Source: JBBRQP01 sp038226175
GTDB lineage: Bacteria; Cyanobacteriota; Cyanobacteriia; Gloeobacterales; Anthocerotibacteraceae
Assembly: GCA_038226175.1 (NCBI GenBank)
Contig: JBBRQP010000032.1
Location: 1-30,722 of the forward strand
Reading direction: 5' to 3'
Length of the DNA: 30,722 nucleotides
The position numbers and the translations under genes are program-made. The notes below the pieces were generated by a model. That model was not told the DNA's origin. It saw nothing but the letters and a program-made list of their open reading frames with translations, and did not search any database. This document shows, in pieces, positions 1-7,738 of this stretch (position 1 is its first letter; every line of letters starts with the position of its first letter).

Positions 1-1194
1 GCCATTGAGATATTTGGATTCGACCACCGGATTGCGGAAAGTCGCTAATAACAAATCTGTGCCGAAGATTTGGGTGTAAGCGGCTTTGATAAGAGCTTGA
101 CCACTGAGAGCCGGACTGCCAGCACCGCCTAAGGGTCTTTGGCGAATCGAGAAATTACGCAAGGGATTAAGAATTTCTGTTCCCTTAGCCCAGCTGCGAT
201 CCGCAGGCTTAGTCAAGTTTTTTAGTTCGGCTTGGGCATCAGCAGATAGTCGGGTGTTAATCGGCACTGGCACCGAACGGAGTTGTTCCGTCAAAGAATA
301 GGTACTAGAACGTGATGAAGGAACATCCAACGCTAGATTTTTATATTTCTGCAAGTAGGAATCAACAGGTAAGGCCGCTTGTCCATTATTGGCAATGCTA
401 GAGCCAGTTGATTCAGGTTGCGCGTAATTACCTTCGTTAAATCCATAATCACAGAGGGTAAATGACGCTGCTTTGGCTTGGACATAGGAGCTAGTGGTCG
501 GATTACCAATTAACTGCAAGGCAGTAAGTAAACCCGGATCGCTGATCCCCCGTGGGCTAAATCCTTGGATAGCGGCATCCTCATGCATTTTGCGCATGTA
601 GGGCAGCGTATCTTCCCCAAACACTTCTTGATATTCAGGTGAGTCAATCATCGCATCCAGGGTCGCAGCGAAGCCCTTACGGCTGGCAATGCTGGAGTAA
701 TCAAACATTTCGCGTTGGCTAAAAGGCGCACGACCTAACAAGTGCTTGAAACTCAATTCGACAAAACGGTTATTCGAGCAGGTGTGATAAAAAGTTTCCC
801 GGTAATAGTCACATTTAGCCAGTGCCCGGACAAATTCCCGAATCGATAGCTCGCCGTTTAATAATTTTGATTCGAGGACAGGGTTACGAAAAGTATCTAA
901 CAGTAACTTAGTCCCAAACACTTGTGTGTAGGCCGCCTTGATCAGGACTTGTCCTGTCAAAGCTGGACTACCGGGCATTCCTAAACTGCGTTGACGAATC
1001 GAAAATGGACGCAGCGGTTTGAGAGCCTCGGTGCCTTTAGCCCAAGCCCGGTCAGCAGGTAGCAGCCAAAAGTTTAATTCGGGATTAGCCGTTCCTTCGG
1101 GGAAAAGAATGCGTACCGCCTGCAAACTGGGCAGGTCTTCCGCCATGGTCATGTATTTTTTTAGCGAAAAACTCAAGGCTGAAGCTACACTCAC
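1..1194 (-). CDS. Multi-domain phycobilisome linker, 3' end outside window
   Basis: 398 codons are visible, and the frame runs open through the left edge, so the C-terminus is missing. The product holds at least two phycobilisome linker domains (Pfam00427): one at about residues 70-205 (motifs RQRSLGMPGSP, ESKLLNGELSIREFVRALAK, NNRFVELSFKHLLGR) and a second starting near residue 340 and cut by the edge. The segment between them contains IGNPTTSSYVQA and SFTLCDYGF, also found in the linker at 5447-6940. The start is a GTG with GAGG nine bases upstream; the next in-frame ATGs at 1150 and 1144 would cut into a conserved LKKYM segment. It lies 152 bp after the cpcF-like gene and may have its own promoter. 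Tandem linker domains resemble Gloeobacter Glr2806/Glr1262 and Anthocerotibacter CpcN, which join several phycobiliprotein discs. The family is certain; the exact role is inferred. Confidence 0.85.
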   Translation of the reverse strand, partial: MSVASALSFSLKKYMTMAEDLPSLQAVRILFPEGTANPELNFWLLPADRAWAKGTEALKPLRPFSIRQRSLGMPGSPALTGQVLIKAAYTQVFGTKLLLDTFRNPVLESKLLNGELSIREFVRALAKCDYYRETFYHTCSNNRFVELSFKHLLGRAPFSQREMFDYSSIASRKGFAATLDAMIDSPEYQEVFGEDTLPYMRKMHEDAAIQGFSPRGISDPGLLTALQLIGNPTTSSYVQAKAASFTLCDYGFNEGNYAQPESTGSSIANNGQAALPVDSYLQKYKNLALDVPSSRSSTYSLTEQLRSVPVPINTRLSADAQAELKNLTKPADRSWAKGTEILNPLRNFSIRQRPLGGAGSPALSGQALIKAAYTQIFGTDLLLATFRNPVVESKYLNG

Positions 1195-1346
1195 GACGAC
1201 TAACCTCGCTGCTGCGTTATTTAATGAACAAATCTGAACTTGCTTTCATGCTACCGCAAAGGTGAACCGAACGTGTACATAAATCGTACTAATTTACTTA
1301 CAATTCGTAACATTACAAACGCACTCTGGCGGACTATTTATTGTAA

Positions 1347-1871
1347 TTATTTTGTGTGTAACTCAGCGATTTTAATCTGTACTAAAGGTTCGGGATCATC
1401 GACCAAATGATCTAGGATTGGCTGCCTCTGCACCACAGAAAAATGTCCCAAGGCCATGACCACACAATAACGTAATCCCCAGTCCGGGGATTGGGCTGCC
1501 TGTTCTAACGCGGCTAAAGCCCGGGGGTCAGCCAAATAGCCCAAACCCTTGCAGGCTGTGCGCCGAACTGAGGGCGCAAAGTCCTTGAGTAAGAGGATAT
1601 GCAGGGTATCAAAAGCTCTAGGATCACGGATTTCGGCGAGACAGCGCGCCACATGATGACGGGCTCCATAATCAAAATCATCTAAAAGACGGATCAGCGG
1701 CTCGACAGCCGGAGTGCCTATTTTGATCACGGCTGCTACTGCTGCATCACAGATGACCGGGTTGTAATAGCCAAACATTTTAATTAAGGCTTCAATACTA
1801 TCTAAGTTAGGATTTGTAGCTAGATCGGTAACTTCAAGTAGGAGTTTGGTTTGTTCTTGTACTTCGTTCAT
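1347..1871 (-). CDS. cpcF: HEAT-repeat bilin lyase subunit, CpcF type
   Basis: 174 residues made almost entirely of HEAT repeats, with the segment ARHHVARCLAEIRDPRAFDT followed by DFAPSVRRTACKGLGYL, which is characteristic of CpcF. CpcF works with CpcE as a heterodimer that attaches a bilin to the cysteine at position 82/84 of the alpha subunit of phycocyanin-class proteins. The partner cpcE-like gene lies further upstream in the same run (6944-7738), separated by the linker genes. The start ATG overlaps the stop of the cpcS-like gene (ATGA), indicating translational coupling. The protein is somewhat shorter than typical CpcF (about 200). No NHCQGN-like isomerase motif of PecF is visible, so simple attachment rather than isomerisation is expected. 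The bilin carried is inferred to be phycoerythrobilin from the surrounding genes. Confidence 0.8.
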   Translation of the reverse strand: MNEVQEQTKLLLEVTDLATNPNLDSIEALIKMFGYYNPVICDAAVAAVIKIGTPAVEPLIRLLDDFDYGARHHVARCLAEIRDPRAFDTLHILLLKDFAPSVRRTACKGLGYLADPRALAALEQAAQSPDWGLRYCVVMALGHFSVVQRQPILDHLVDDPEPLVQIKIAELHTK

Positions 1872-2440
1872 AGTTGACTATCACGCAAATTAAGTTCGGC
1901 GGCTAAACGGTTAACTTCCTCTGGCGAAAGCCGACGGATTTCCGAACAAAAGGTCATGGTCGTGACCCCATTACGAACCCGCACCAAACTCACACGCACC
2001 CGACAATTGGGCGTGACAAACCAAACTTTTTCTTCGGCTTCTGTGCCCTCATAGGGGGTAATAACTGTGAGCACATCTTCATCACTAAGATGGTACGTAC
2101 CAATAGCAGGGATTTCTTGGGCGTAGCCTTTATCGCGCAAGATTTGCCCCCGGCTGCAATCCATTGGATCAGGAATCGCAACGAGTGTTGTTTCGCCCAC
2201 ATGATTTTTGGTATCAAACTCGACCGTACCACCCCAACTAAAGTGCGCACCACCCATGGCTTGGGCACGAGTAAAACCATGCATCTGGCAGACAGTCTCA
2301 ACCTGTGCCTCAGCCGATACTAGAGACTGGATAATCACCTCAGACTCGCCAGCCTCAGACATTTTGAACGCCAAGTGGTGGGTCGTCCGCTGGACTGCCC
2401 ACCTACCAGTACTTTTTTCAAAGAAATCGAGAATCGTCAC
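1868..2440 (-). CDS. cpcS: Phycobiliprotein lyase, CpcS/CpeS family
   Basis: 190 residues with the CpcS/CpeS lipocalin-fold signature: FFEKSTGRWAVQRTTHHL at the N-terminus, AMGGAHFSWGGTVEFD in the middle, then a VWFVTPNCRVRVSL strand and a final FCSEIRRL. These lyases carry a bilin to Cys82 of beta subunits (and of allophycocyanin); CpeS handles phycoerythrobilin on CpeB Cys82. The beta subunit in this locus has that cysteine. The start is GTG, directly abutting the stop of the preceding linker gene with no gap; its stop overlaps the cpcF-like start. With pebA and pebB nearby, CpeS is the more likely functional label, but sequence inspection cannot separate CpcS from CpeS. Confidence 0.85.
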   Translation of the reverse strand: MTILDFFEKSTGRWAVQRTTHHLAFKMSEAGESEVIIQSLVSAEAQVETVCQMHGFTRAQAMGGAHFSWGGTVEFDTKNHVGETTLVAIPDPMDCSRGQILRDKGYAQEIPAIGTYHLSDEDVLTVITPYEGTEAEEKVWFVTPNCRVRVSLVRVRNGVTTMTFCSEIRRLSPEEVNRLAAELNLRDSQL

Positions 2441-3166
2441 TTAGACCGCCGGAAACATCGCTTTGGTCGGACTAGCACCGGGAATATCTGACCCAGCGTA
2501 GCCAGGAAAGAGTTTGACACTGCGCATGTAGTTGGCATTGACCTGACCTTTTTGGGTCAAGAAACTGCGGTTGTAGGGCGCAATGTTAGGCCCGAAGGTT
2601 TCTTGGTATTCGCTGTTATCCAAGTAGCTATCAATCTCTGCATCATAACCCGAGGTGGCATAGAGCTTGATGTGATGAGAAACTTCAGCCTGCGAGTACG
2701 GCGCACGTCCGAGTAAATGCTTGAAGTTAAGTTCTACAAAGCGATTTTGAGCCACAGGCGTGAAGAAGCGCGATTTGTAGGCATCAGATTTGGCGACAGC
2801 CCGCACAAAGTCACGCACGCAAATCGAATCATTGCGCAACATCGACTCCGCACTAACTAAGCGTTCGGACTCCATAACATGACCATTGCCCAAGACCTGA
2901 CGGTAGACGGCACGGATCACGCCTTGGAGTTCATCTTCGGTGGCAAACGGCACCAATTCCACTGGGCTGCTGCTGACGACCGAGGTGTAATTGGGACGAC
3001 GCGCTACATCCAATTTAGAAATGGAAGCAACTTTACCGCCACTGCGTTTGAGTGAGCGCAAAAGCGTCTGCAACCCAGCGTAGTCGGTGGTGTACGCTTC
3101 ACAGCTTTTTTTGATATTGGGGAAACCCATCAATCCTTCGACAACAACACTAAAACGGTCAGCCAT
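2441..3166 (-). CDS. Rod linker, N-terminal CpcD-like domain plus Pfam00427
   Basis: 241 residues. Residues 1-55 (MADRFSVVVEG, then YAGLQTLLRSLKRSGGKVAS) match the CpcD-type fold, and residues about 75-205 form a Pfam00427 linker domain (ELQGVIRAVYRQVLGN, FVRAVAKSDAYKSRFF, FVELNFKHLLGRAPYSQ, GYDAEIDSYLDNSEY). The tail LTQKGQVNANYMRSVKLFPG matches the usual end of rod linkers. Domain order is the reverse of CpcC/CpeC, where the CpcD domain is C-terminal. The start at 3166 is set by GGGAGG five bases upstream and by the MADRF/MVDRF start of its paralogs; the frame is open further upstream but that part overlaps the neighbouring gene. Fourth of four tandem paralogs; its last base abuts the cpcS-like gene. 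Confidence 0.9.
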   Translation of the reverse strand: MADRFSVVVEGLMGFPNIKKSCEAYTTDYAGLQTLLRSLKRSGGKVASISKLDVARRPNYTSVVSSSPVELVPFATEDELQGVIRAVYRQVLGNGHVMESERLVSAESMLRNDSICVRDFVRAVAKSDAYKSRFFTPVAQNRFVELNFKHLLGRAPYSQAEVSHHIKLYATSGYDAEIDSYLDNSEYQETFGPNIAPYNRSFLTQKGQVNANYMRSVKLFPGYAGSDIPGASPTKAMFPAV

Positions 3167-3188
3167 GAAATCCTCCCGGATCATTAAG

Positions 3189-3914
3189 TTAGAGCGCGGC
3201 AAATAAAGCACTCCGGGAACTTGCTCCCGGAATATCCGATCCCGCAAACCCGTTATAGAGTTTGAGAGAACGCACAAAGTTGGCATTAACTTGACCTTTT
3301 TGGGTCAGAAAACCCCGATTAAAGGGAACCACATTGACGCCAAATACTTCTTGGTATTCCGTCGAATCCAAGTAGCTGTCAATTTCTGCGTCATAACCTG
3401 CTGCTGCATAACGTTGGATATGTTCAGAAATTTCAGCTTGGGAATAGGGCGCACGACCTAAGAAATGTTTGAAATTCAGCTCAACAAAACGAGTCTGCGA
3501 AACAGCTGCGAAAAAACGTGATTTGTAAAGGTCAGATTTGGCAATCAAACGCACAAATTCACGCACCGTAATATCACTATTGCGCAACTGAGACTCAGCG
3601 TAAGACAGTTCTTCAGACTCCATCACATAGCCATTACCCAGAATTTGCCGATACACCGCCCGTATCACAACTTGCAGGTCATCTTCGGTCGAGACAGAGC
3701 GATATTCTGTGGGGGCTGTTGGCAAAACGCCAGCGTAGCTAAGTTGACGGCTACTACCAGCTTTGGTGATACTGACAACTTTTCCACCATTGCGTTTCAG
3801 AACCTTGAGCAAATTTTGTAGACCTTTGTAATCAATTGAATAGCTTTCGTTGCTACGCTTGAGATTAGCAACGCTATTCAAACCCTCGACAACAACATTA
3901 AAACGATCAACCAT
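3189..3914 (-). CDS. Rod linker, N-terminal CpcD-like domain plus Pfam00427
   Basis: 241 residues, paralog of its neighbours on both sides. CpcD-like residues 1-55 (VDRFNVVVEG, KGLQNLLKVLKRNGGKVVSI) precede a Pfam00427 domain (VVIRAVYRQILGN, EFVRLIAKSDLYKSRFF, FVELNFKHFLGRAPYSQ, GYDAEIDSYLDSTEY) and a short tail (LTQKGQVNANFVRS, GFAGSDIPG). The AGGAGG Shine-Dalgarno is eight bases from the ATG at 3914 but only two from the alternative ATG at 3920, so 3914 is preferred. Its linker domain is almost identical in DNA to part of the gene at 3938-4657, suggesting recent duplication or conversion. It probably joins phycoerythrin-type hexamers within a rod. Confidence 0.9.
   Translation of the reverse strand: MVDRFNVVVEGLNSVANLKRSNESYSIDYKGLQNLLKVLKRNGGKVVSITKAGSSRQLSYAGVLPTAPTEYRSVSTEDDLQVVIRAVYRQILGNGYVMESEELSYAESQLRNSDITVREFVRLIAKSDLYKSRFFAAVSQTRFVELNFKHFLGRAPYSQAEISEHIQRYAAAGYDAEIDSYLDSTEYQEVFGVNVVPFNRGFLTQKGQVNANFVRSLKLYNGFAGSDIPGASSRSALFAAL
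3414..3446. repeat. 33-bp identical block shared by two linker genes, copy 1
   Basis: Identical to 4166-4198. It lies inside the linker domain of the gene at 3189-3914, within a longer region of about 100 bp that differs at only a handful of positions from the next gene. Explained by tandem duplication or gene conversion of paralogs. Confidence 0.85.
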
Positions 3915-3937
3915 GATCATAACCTCCTTAAGTCAAC

Positions 3938-4657
3938 TTAAACCAACGCAGGAAAGAGAGCTTTACGGGTGCTAGCTCCGGGGATATCTGATCCAGCAAA
4001 TCCAGGATACAAACTCAAGGAACGGGTATAGTTCGCATTAGTTTGACCACGTTGTGTCAGAAAGCCTCGGCTATAGGGAACCGTGTTAGCCCCGTAGTAT
4101 TCCTGGTACTCAGCTGAATCAATGTAGCTATCAATTTCGGCGTCATAACCCGCTGCTGCATAGCATTGGATATGTTCAGAAATTTCAGCTTGGGAATAAG
4201 GCGCGCGTCCTAAGAAATGTTTGAAATTCAACTCAACAAACCGTGTTTGCGAAACAACCGCGAAAAAACGTGATTTATATAGATCAGATTTGGCGACTAC
4301 CCGCACAAATTCAGCCACATTGATGTTACCTTGACGCAACTGAGATTCGGCACTAGTCAAGCGTTCCGCATCTAAAATATAGGCATTGCCGAGCACTTGT
4401 TTATAAACTGCCCGAATGACTTGTTGCAGTTCAGCTTCGGTATGATCAGGCCAAAGTTCGACCACGGTATTATCAACTACTGGGGTGATGCTAGGCAAAG
4501 TATCGACTTTATTGATTGCCACAACCCGACCACCATTACGCTTGACTTTTTGTAAGAGCGTTTGCAGCCCGACATAATCTACATTGTAAGAAGTGCAACT
4601 TTTACGGACTTGGGGACGGACTAGACCCGTCACTTCAACGTTAAAACGATCAGCCAT
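3938..4657 (-). CDS. Rod linker, N-terminal CpcD-like domain plus Pfam00427
   Basis: 239 residues, same architecture as the two linkers downstream: CpcD-like residues 1-55 (MADRFNVEVTGL, VGLQTLLQKVKRNGGRVVAI), Pfam00427 at about 75-205 (VIRAVYKQVLGN, EFVRVVAKSDLYKSRFF, FVELNFKHFLGRAPYSQ), and a tail GFAGSDIPGASTRKALFPAL. AGGAGG stands five bases before the ATG. It carries a cysteine in KSCTSYN of the CpcD-like domain; the gene at 2441-3166 has the matching KSCEAYT, whereas the one between has KRSNESY. Whether that cysteine does anything is unknown. Spacing to its neighbours is 23 and 45 bp, so one transcript is expected. Confidence 0.9.
   Translation of the reverse strand: MADRFNVEVTGLVRPQVRKSCTSYNVDYVGLQTLLQKVKRNGGRVVAINKVDTLPSITPVVDNTVVELWPDHTEAELQQVIRAVYKQVLGNAYILDAERLTSAESQLRQGNINVAEFVRVVAKSDLYKSRFFAVVSQTRFVELNFKHFLGRAPYSQAEISEHIQCYAAAGYDAEIDSYIDSAEYQEYYGANTVPYSRGFLTQRGQTNANYTRSLSLYPGFAGSDIPGASTRKALFPALV
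4166..4198. repeat. 33-bp identical block shared by two linker genes, copy 2
   Basis: Identical to 3414-3446, inside the linker domain of the gene at 3938-4657. The block encodes the SQAEISEHIQ segment of both proteins. Confidence 0.85.
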
Positions 4658-4702
4658 GAGAACCTCCTAAGCAACATCAAGTCAAGCCATCAGCCAATGA
4701 CA

Positions 4703-5431
4703 TCAAAGCGCAGGAAACTGAGGAACGGTCACGAGACGGTCACTCCCGGCAAAGCCAAGATAAAGTTGACTACTGTTAGGGTAGTTCACGTTATATTGAC
4801 CCTTCTGAGTTTTGAAGCCCCGTAAATAGGGGACTGTATCATCTCCGAAGGCTTCGTTATACTCGTCGCTGTCGAGGTAGCTATCGATTTCGGTGTCATA
4901 TCCGTGCTTATGAAAGGTTTGGACATGTTGCGAGATTTCGACTTGATTGAAGGGCGCGCGACCGAGTAAATGCTTAAAGTTCAACTCTACAAAGCGTACT
5001 TGGTAAACTGGCGTGAAGAAGCGGGCTTTGTAGGCTTCAGATTTAGCAACAGCACGTACAAATTCGCGCACTGTAATTTCACCATTTTTTAACTTGGACT
5101 CAGCGACAGATGAGCGGTCAGCTTCGTAGTAGTAGGCATTACCAAATAAATGACGGTAGGCTGTGCGAAATAACAATTCCCACTCGGTAGCCGTATTATC
5201 GATGTTGGCTTTTACCGGAGCTGTTTCGATCACGGCGTTATAGTTAGTCTTTTCAACGGTATTAAGTTTTTCGATTTTGAAAATCTTGGCACCGCTACGG
5301 GTAATCGATTGCAGTTTGTTTTGTAACTCGGCATAACTTACGGTCACGGTTTGGCGTGCCCGAAGTGAAGAATTACCTACTGAGGTGCGGGAGCGGATAA
5401 AGCGTTCAGCGGTGATGACATAGCGATCCAT
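4703..5431 (-). CDS. Rod linker, N-terminal CpcD-like domain plus Pfam00427 (most diverged copy)
   Basis: 242 residues, the first and most diverged of the four single-domain linkers. The N-terminus (MDRYVITAERF, VSYAELQNKLQSITRSGAK) fits the CpcD-type domain well, and residues about 80-210 form a Pfam00427 domain (FRTAYRHLFGNAYYYEADRS, EFVRAVAKSEAYKARFF, FVELNFKHLLGRAPFNQ, GYDTEIDSYLDSDEY). The tail differs from the other three (GFAGSDRLVTVPQFPAL). GGAG lies eight bases before the ATG. Divergence from the other copies suggests a distinct position in the rod, for instance nearest the core or furthest out; this is inference. Confidence 0.9.
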   Translation of the reverse strand: MDRYVITAERFIRSRTSVGNSSLRARQTVTVSYAELQNKLQSITRSGAKIFKIEKLNTVEKTNYNAVIETAPVKANIDNTATEWELLFRTAYRHLFGNAYYYEADRSSVAESKLKNGEITVREFVRAVAKSEAYKARFFTPVYQVRFVELNFKHLLGRAPFNQVEISQHVQTFHKHGYDTEIDSYLDSDEYNEAFGDDTVPYLRGFKTQKGQYNVNYPNSSQLYLGFAGSDRLVTVPQFPAL

Positions 5432-5446
5432 GGTCAGGTCTCCTGG

Positions 5447-6940
5447 TCAAGATTTGGGTGCGAGAAATTGATAATTACAGAGGGTGAAACTTTTAGCTTT
5501 TGCCTGGACGTAAGAACTAGTGGTGGGATTTCCAATTAGATCCAAGGCAGTCAACAAACCAGGGTCAGTGATCCCAACTGAGTCAAATCCTTGGACATTC
5601 GGTCCTTCGTGCATCTTACGCATATAGGGCAGGGTGCTCTCACCAAAAGTTTCTTGATATTCGACACCATCAACAAGCGCATCAATGGTCGCGGCAAAGC
5701 CCTTACGGCTAGCAATGCTAGAGTAGTCAAACATTTCGCGTTGGCTAAAAGGGGCACGACCTAACAGATGTTTGAAACTCAATTCGACAAACCGATTATT
5801 AGAACAACTAAGATAAAAAGTCTCTCGATAATAGTCCGTCTTAGCTAAAGCCCGAACAAATTCCCGAATCGATAATTCGCTATTGAGCAGCTTGGACTCC
5901 AAAACTTTATTGCGGAAGGTGTCAAGAAATAAGTCGGTACCGAAAACTTGCAAGTAAGCTGCGCGGACTAACTCCTGACCACTAAGCGAGGGACTACCTG
6001 TTGTGCCTAGCGCACGTTGACGAATCGAAAATGGACGCAGGGGCCTGAGTGCTTCGGTACCCTTTGACCAAGAAAGATAGACAAAACTTGAGGTCGCATC
6101 CCGCCCCATTTGCATATATTTGCCCAAGACTTCAGCTTGGGTAGGTGAGGCTTTGGGCGGCTGCACGGGCGGTGATAGAACCTGCATCGGGCGCGGCTGC
6201 TCCGTAAAGAGGGCTTGGACATAAGAGCTGGTAGTGGGATTACCAATGGTTTTGGTTAAGGCACCGAGTAACCCTAGATCCGTAATACCAGTTCGGCTAA
6301 ACCCTTGACCAGAGGCATCTTCATGCATTTTGCGGGCATAGGGCAGCGTATCTTCGCCAAAGATTTCTTGATATTCGGGTGAGTCCACAAGAGCGTTGAT
6401 CGTGGCCTCAAAGCCTTTGCGACTGGCGATGCTCGAATAATCAAAGGTTTCACGCTGGGTATAAGGCGGACGACCCAATAAATGTTTAAAACTCAATTCG
6501 ACAAAACGATTATTAGAACAACTGAGATAAAAAGTTTCACGATAATACTCGGACTTAGCCAAAGCCCGAACAAATTCACGAATCGATAGGTCGCCATTTA
6601 ATAGTTTTGATTCGAGGACACGGTTACGAAAACTATCGAGCAGTAAATTAGTCCCCAAAATTTGCGTGTAGGCCGCCCGAATTAATTCTTGACCACTAAG
6701 TGGGCTACCGGGCATCCCCAAACTGCGTTGACGGGTCGAAAAATCACGTAGAGGATTGAGCTTAGGATTAGTCCAGCCCGTAGCCACAGCTGGTTGGGTT
6801 AGAGCTTTAAACTGGGCATCGGCATCAGACCGTCCAATGGTTTGGCGCAACTGTTGGGCTTGCACAAACTCATTGGCTAAAGCCATGTATTTCTTGAGGA
6901 ACAAATCGGTTGTGGGACGCTCGTTGAGTTGGGTGACCAT
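5447..6940 (-). CDS. Phycobilisome linker with two tandem Pfam00427 domains
   Basis: 497 residues with two tandem linker domains, about residues 80-215 and 310-445. Each has the same blocks: an FSxRQRxLG lead-in, SGQELIRAAY or SGQELVRAAY, ESKLLN, SIREFVRALAK, NNRFVELSFKHLLGR, YSSIASRKGF and EYQEIFGEDTLPY or its relative. After each comes IGNPTTSSYVQA, and the protein ends in a SFTLCNYQF segment shared with the linker at 1-1194. No CpcD domain, no chromophore-binding domain and no membrane segment is evident, so it is not ApcE. GAGGAG is 12 bases before the ATG, inside the end of the cpcE-like gene. The likely role is scaffolding two or more hexamers, as CpcN or the Gloeobacter multi-domain linkers do. 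Whether it binds discs of this operon or phycocyanin cannot be told. Confidence 0.88.
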   Translation of the reverse strand: MVTQLNERPTTDLFLKKYMALANEFVQAQQLRQTIGRSDADAQFKALTQPAVATGWTNPKLNPLRDFSTRQRSLGMPGSPLSGQELIRAAYTQILGTNLLLDSFRNRVLESKLLNGDLSIREFVRALAKSEYYRETFYLSCSNNRFVELSFKHLLGRPPYTQRETFDYSSIASRKGFEATINALVDSPEYQEIFGEDTLPYARKMHEDASGQGFSRTGITDLGLLGALTKTIGNPTTSSYVQALFTEQPRPMQVLSPPVQPPKASPTQAEVLGKYMQMGRDATSSFVYLSWSKGTEALRPLRPFSIRQRALGTTGSPSLSGQELVRAAYLQVFGTDLFLDTFRNKVLESKLLNSELSIREFVRALAKTDYYRETFYLSCSNNRFVELSFKHLLGRAPFSQREMFDYSSIASRKGFAATIDALVDGVEYQETFGESTLPYMRKMHEGPNVQGFDSVGITDPGLLTALDLIGNPTTSSYVQAKAKSFTLCNYQFLAPKS

Positions 6941-6943
6941 GGT

Positions 6944-7738
6944 TTACAAAAGCTCCTCAATGGTTTGACGTAAAAGAACCGTTGCTGTCAGAGGTTGGGT
7001 GCAGTGGCGATCAAAAATTTGTTTTAAGGCGAATAATTTCAAATTCGCTGGCATGGCACTAGCTCCAATCGCCGATCCCGTGGTTAGATCGCCGACTGCT
7101 CCTAAATCCAAAAGCGCGCAGCGGCGTAAATGCATATTTTCGCTAGCGAGATTATCGAGCAAAATTTGCAACACGGCTGGTTCAGCTGAAAACTGAAATA
7201 CAACCCGAGCAGCGGCACACTTGACCCGCTCTGAGGGGTTTTGCAAAAAAGGACGTATCTGTGGCAAAGCTGTTTCAGACCCCAAAATACCCAAGGTTTC
7301 GATCAGATATTCGTAGGGCTGGTCAGGCAGAACGAGTAGAGCCAGCAGAGCCGATGCTATGGATTGACGAAGAAGACCCGACGTCAGGCATGGGGCTAAC
7401 TTGCCGAGTGCCCAAGCGGCTTCCGAGCGCACCCAAATATCCTCACAAATCAAGGCTTGCAGCAGGGCGGGGACGGCCTGTTCATAGACTTGAGCATCCC
7501 AACTCGAACCACTCAAAAGCTTACCGAGTGCTTCGGCAGCTTTGCGCCGAAGCGGATAACCGCCCAAAGCTGTACGATTTTTTTCATCGCCTAGGGCTTC
7601 GAGTAAGTACGGAAGGGCTTCTTTGACGTGATATTTCCCAGAATGCCAAACCGCGTAATAGCGGTCTTGATCGTCTCCCGACATGAGGTCGAGGACTTGT
7701 TGCGTCCCCAAACCCCCGGTCAGCAGCGTGCTAGTCAT
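6944..7738 (-). CDS. cpcE: HEAT-repeat bilin lyase subunit, CpcE type
   Basis: 264 residues, normal for CpcE. The diagnostic block DRYYAVWHSGKYHVKEALPY followed by RTALGGYPLRRKAAEALGKL is the CpcE/PecE signature; the rest is HEAT repeats (WVRSEAAWALGKLAP, PSERVKCAAARVVF). CpcE pairs with CpcF to ligate a bilin to the alpha-subunit cysteine (Cys82 here). The start ATG overlaps the stop of the CpcD-like gene (ATGA). The CpcF-type partner is at 1347-1871, so the pair is split by six genes rather than adjacent as in most cpc operons. CpeY, the phycoerythrin counterpart, is normally about 430 residues, so this is clearly the shorter CpcE/PecE class. Confidence 0.85.
   Translation of the reverse strand: MTSTLLTGGLGTQQVLDLMSGDDQDRYYAVWHSGKYHVKEALPYLLEALGDEKNRTALGGYPLRRKAAEALGKLLSGSSWDAQVYEQAVPALLQALICEDIWVRSEAAWALGKLAPCLTSGLLRQSIASALLALLVLPDQPYEYLIETLGILGSETALPQIRPFLQNPSERVKCAAARVVFQFSAEPAVLQILLDNLASENMHLRRCALLDLGAVGDLTTGSAIGASAMPANLKLFALKQIFDRHCTQPLTATVLLRQTIEELL

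Noticed and set aside
3167..3286. A 40-residue N-terminal extension of the linker ending at 2441
   Set aside because: It overlaps the neighbouring linker gene in another frame; paralogs begin at MADRF or MVDRF with a strong ribosome site.
5447..6940. ApcE core-membrane linker identity
   Set aside because: There is no chromophore-binding phycobilin domain and the protein has only two linker domains plus short spacers.
7261..7626. A 121-residue open frame on the plus strand
   Set aside because: Antisense shadow of the cpcE-like gene, Arg/Pro-rich with no ribosome site and no family resemblance.
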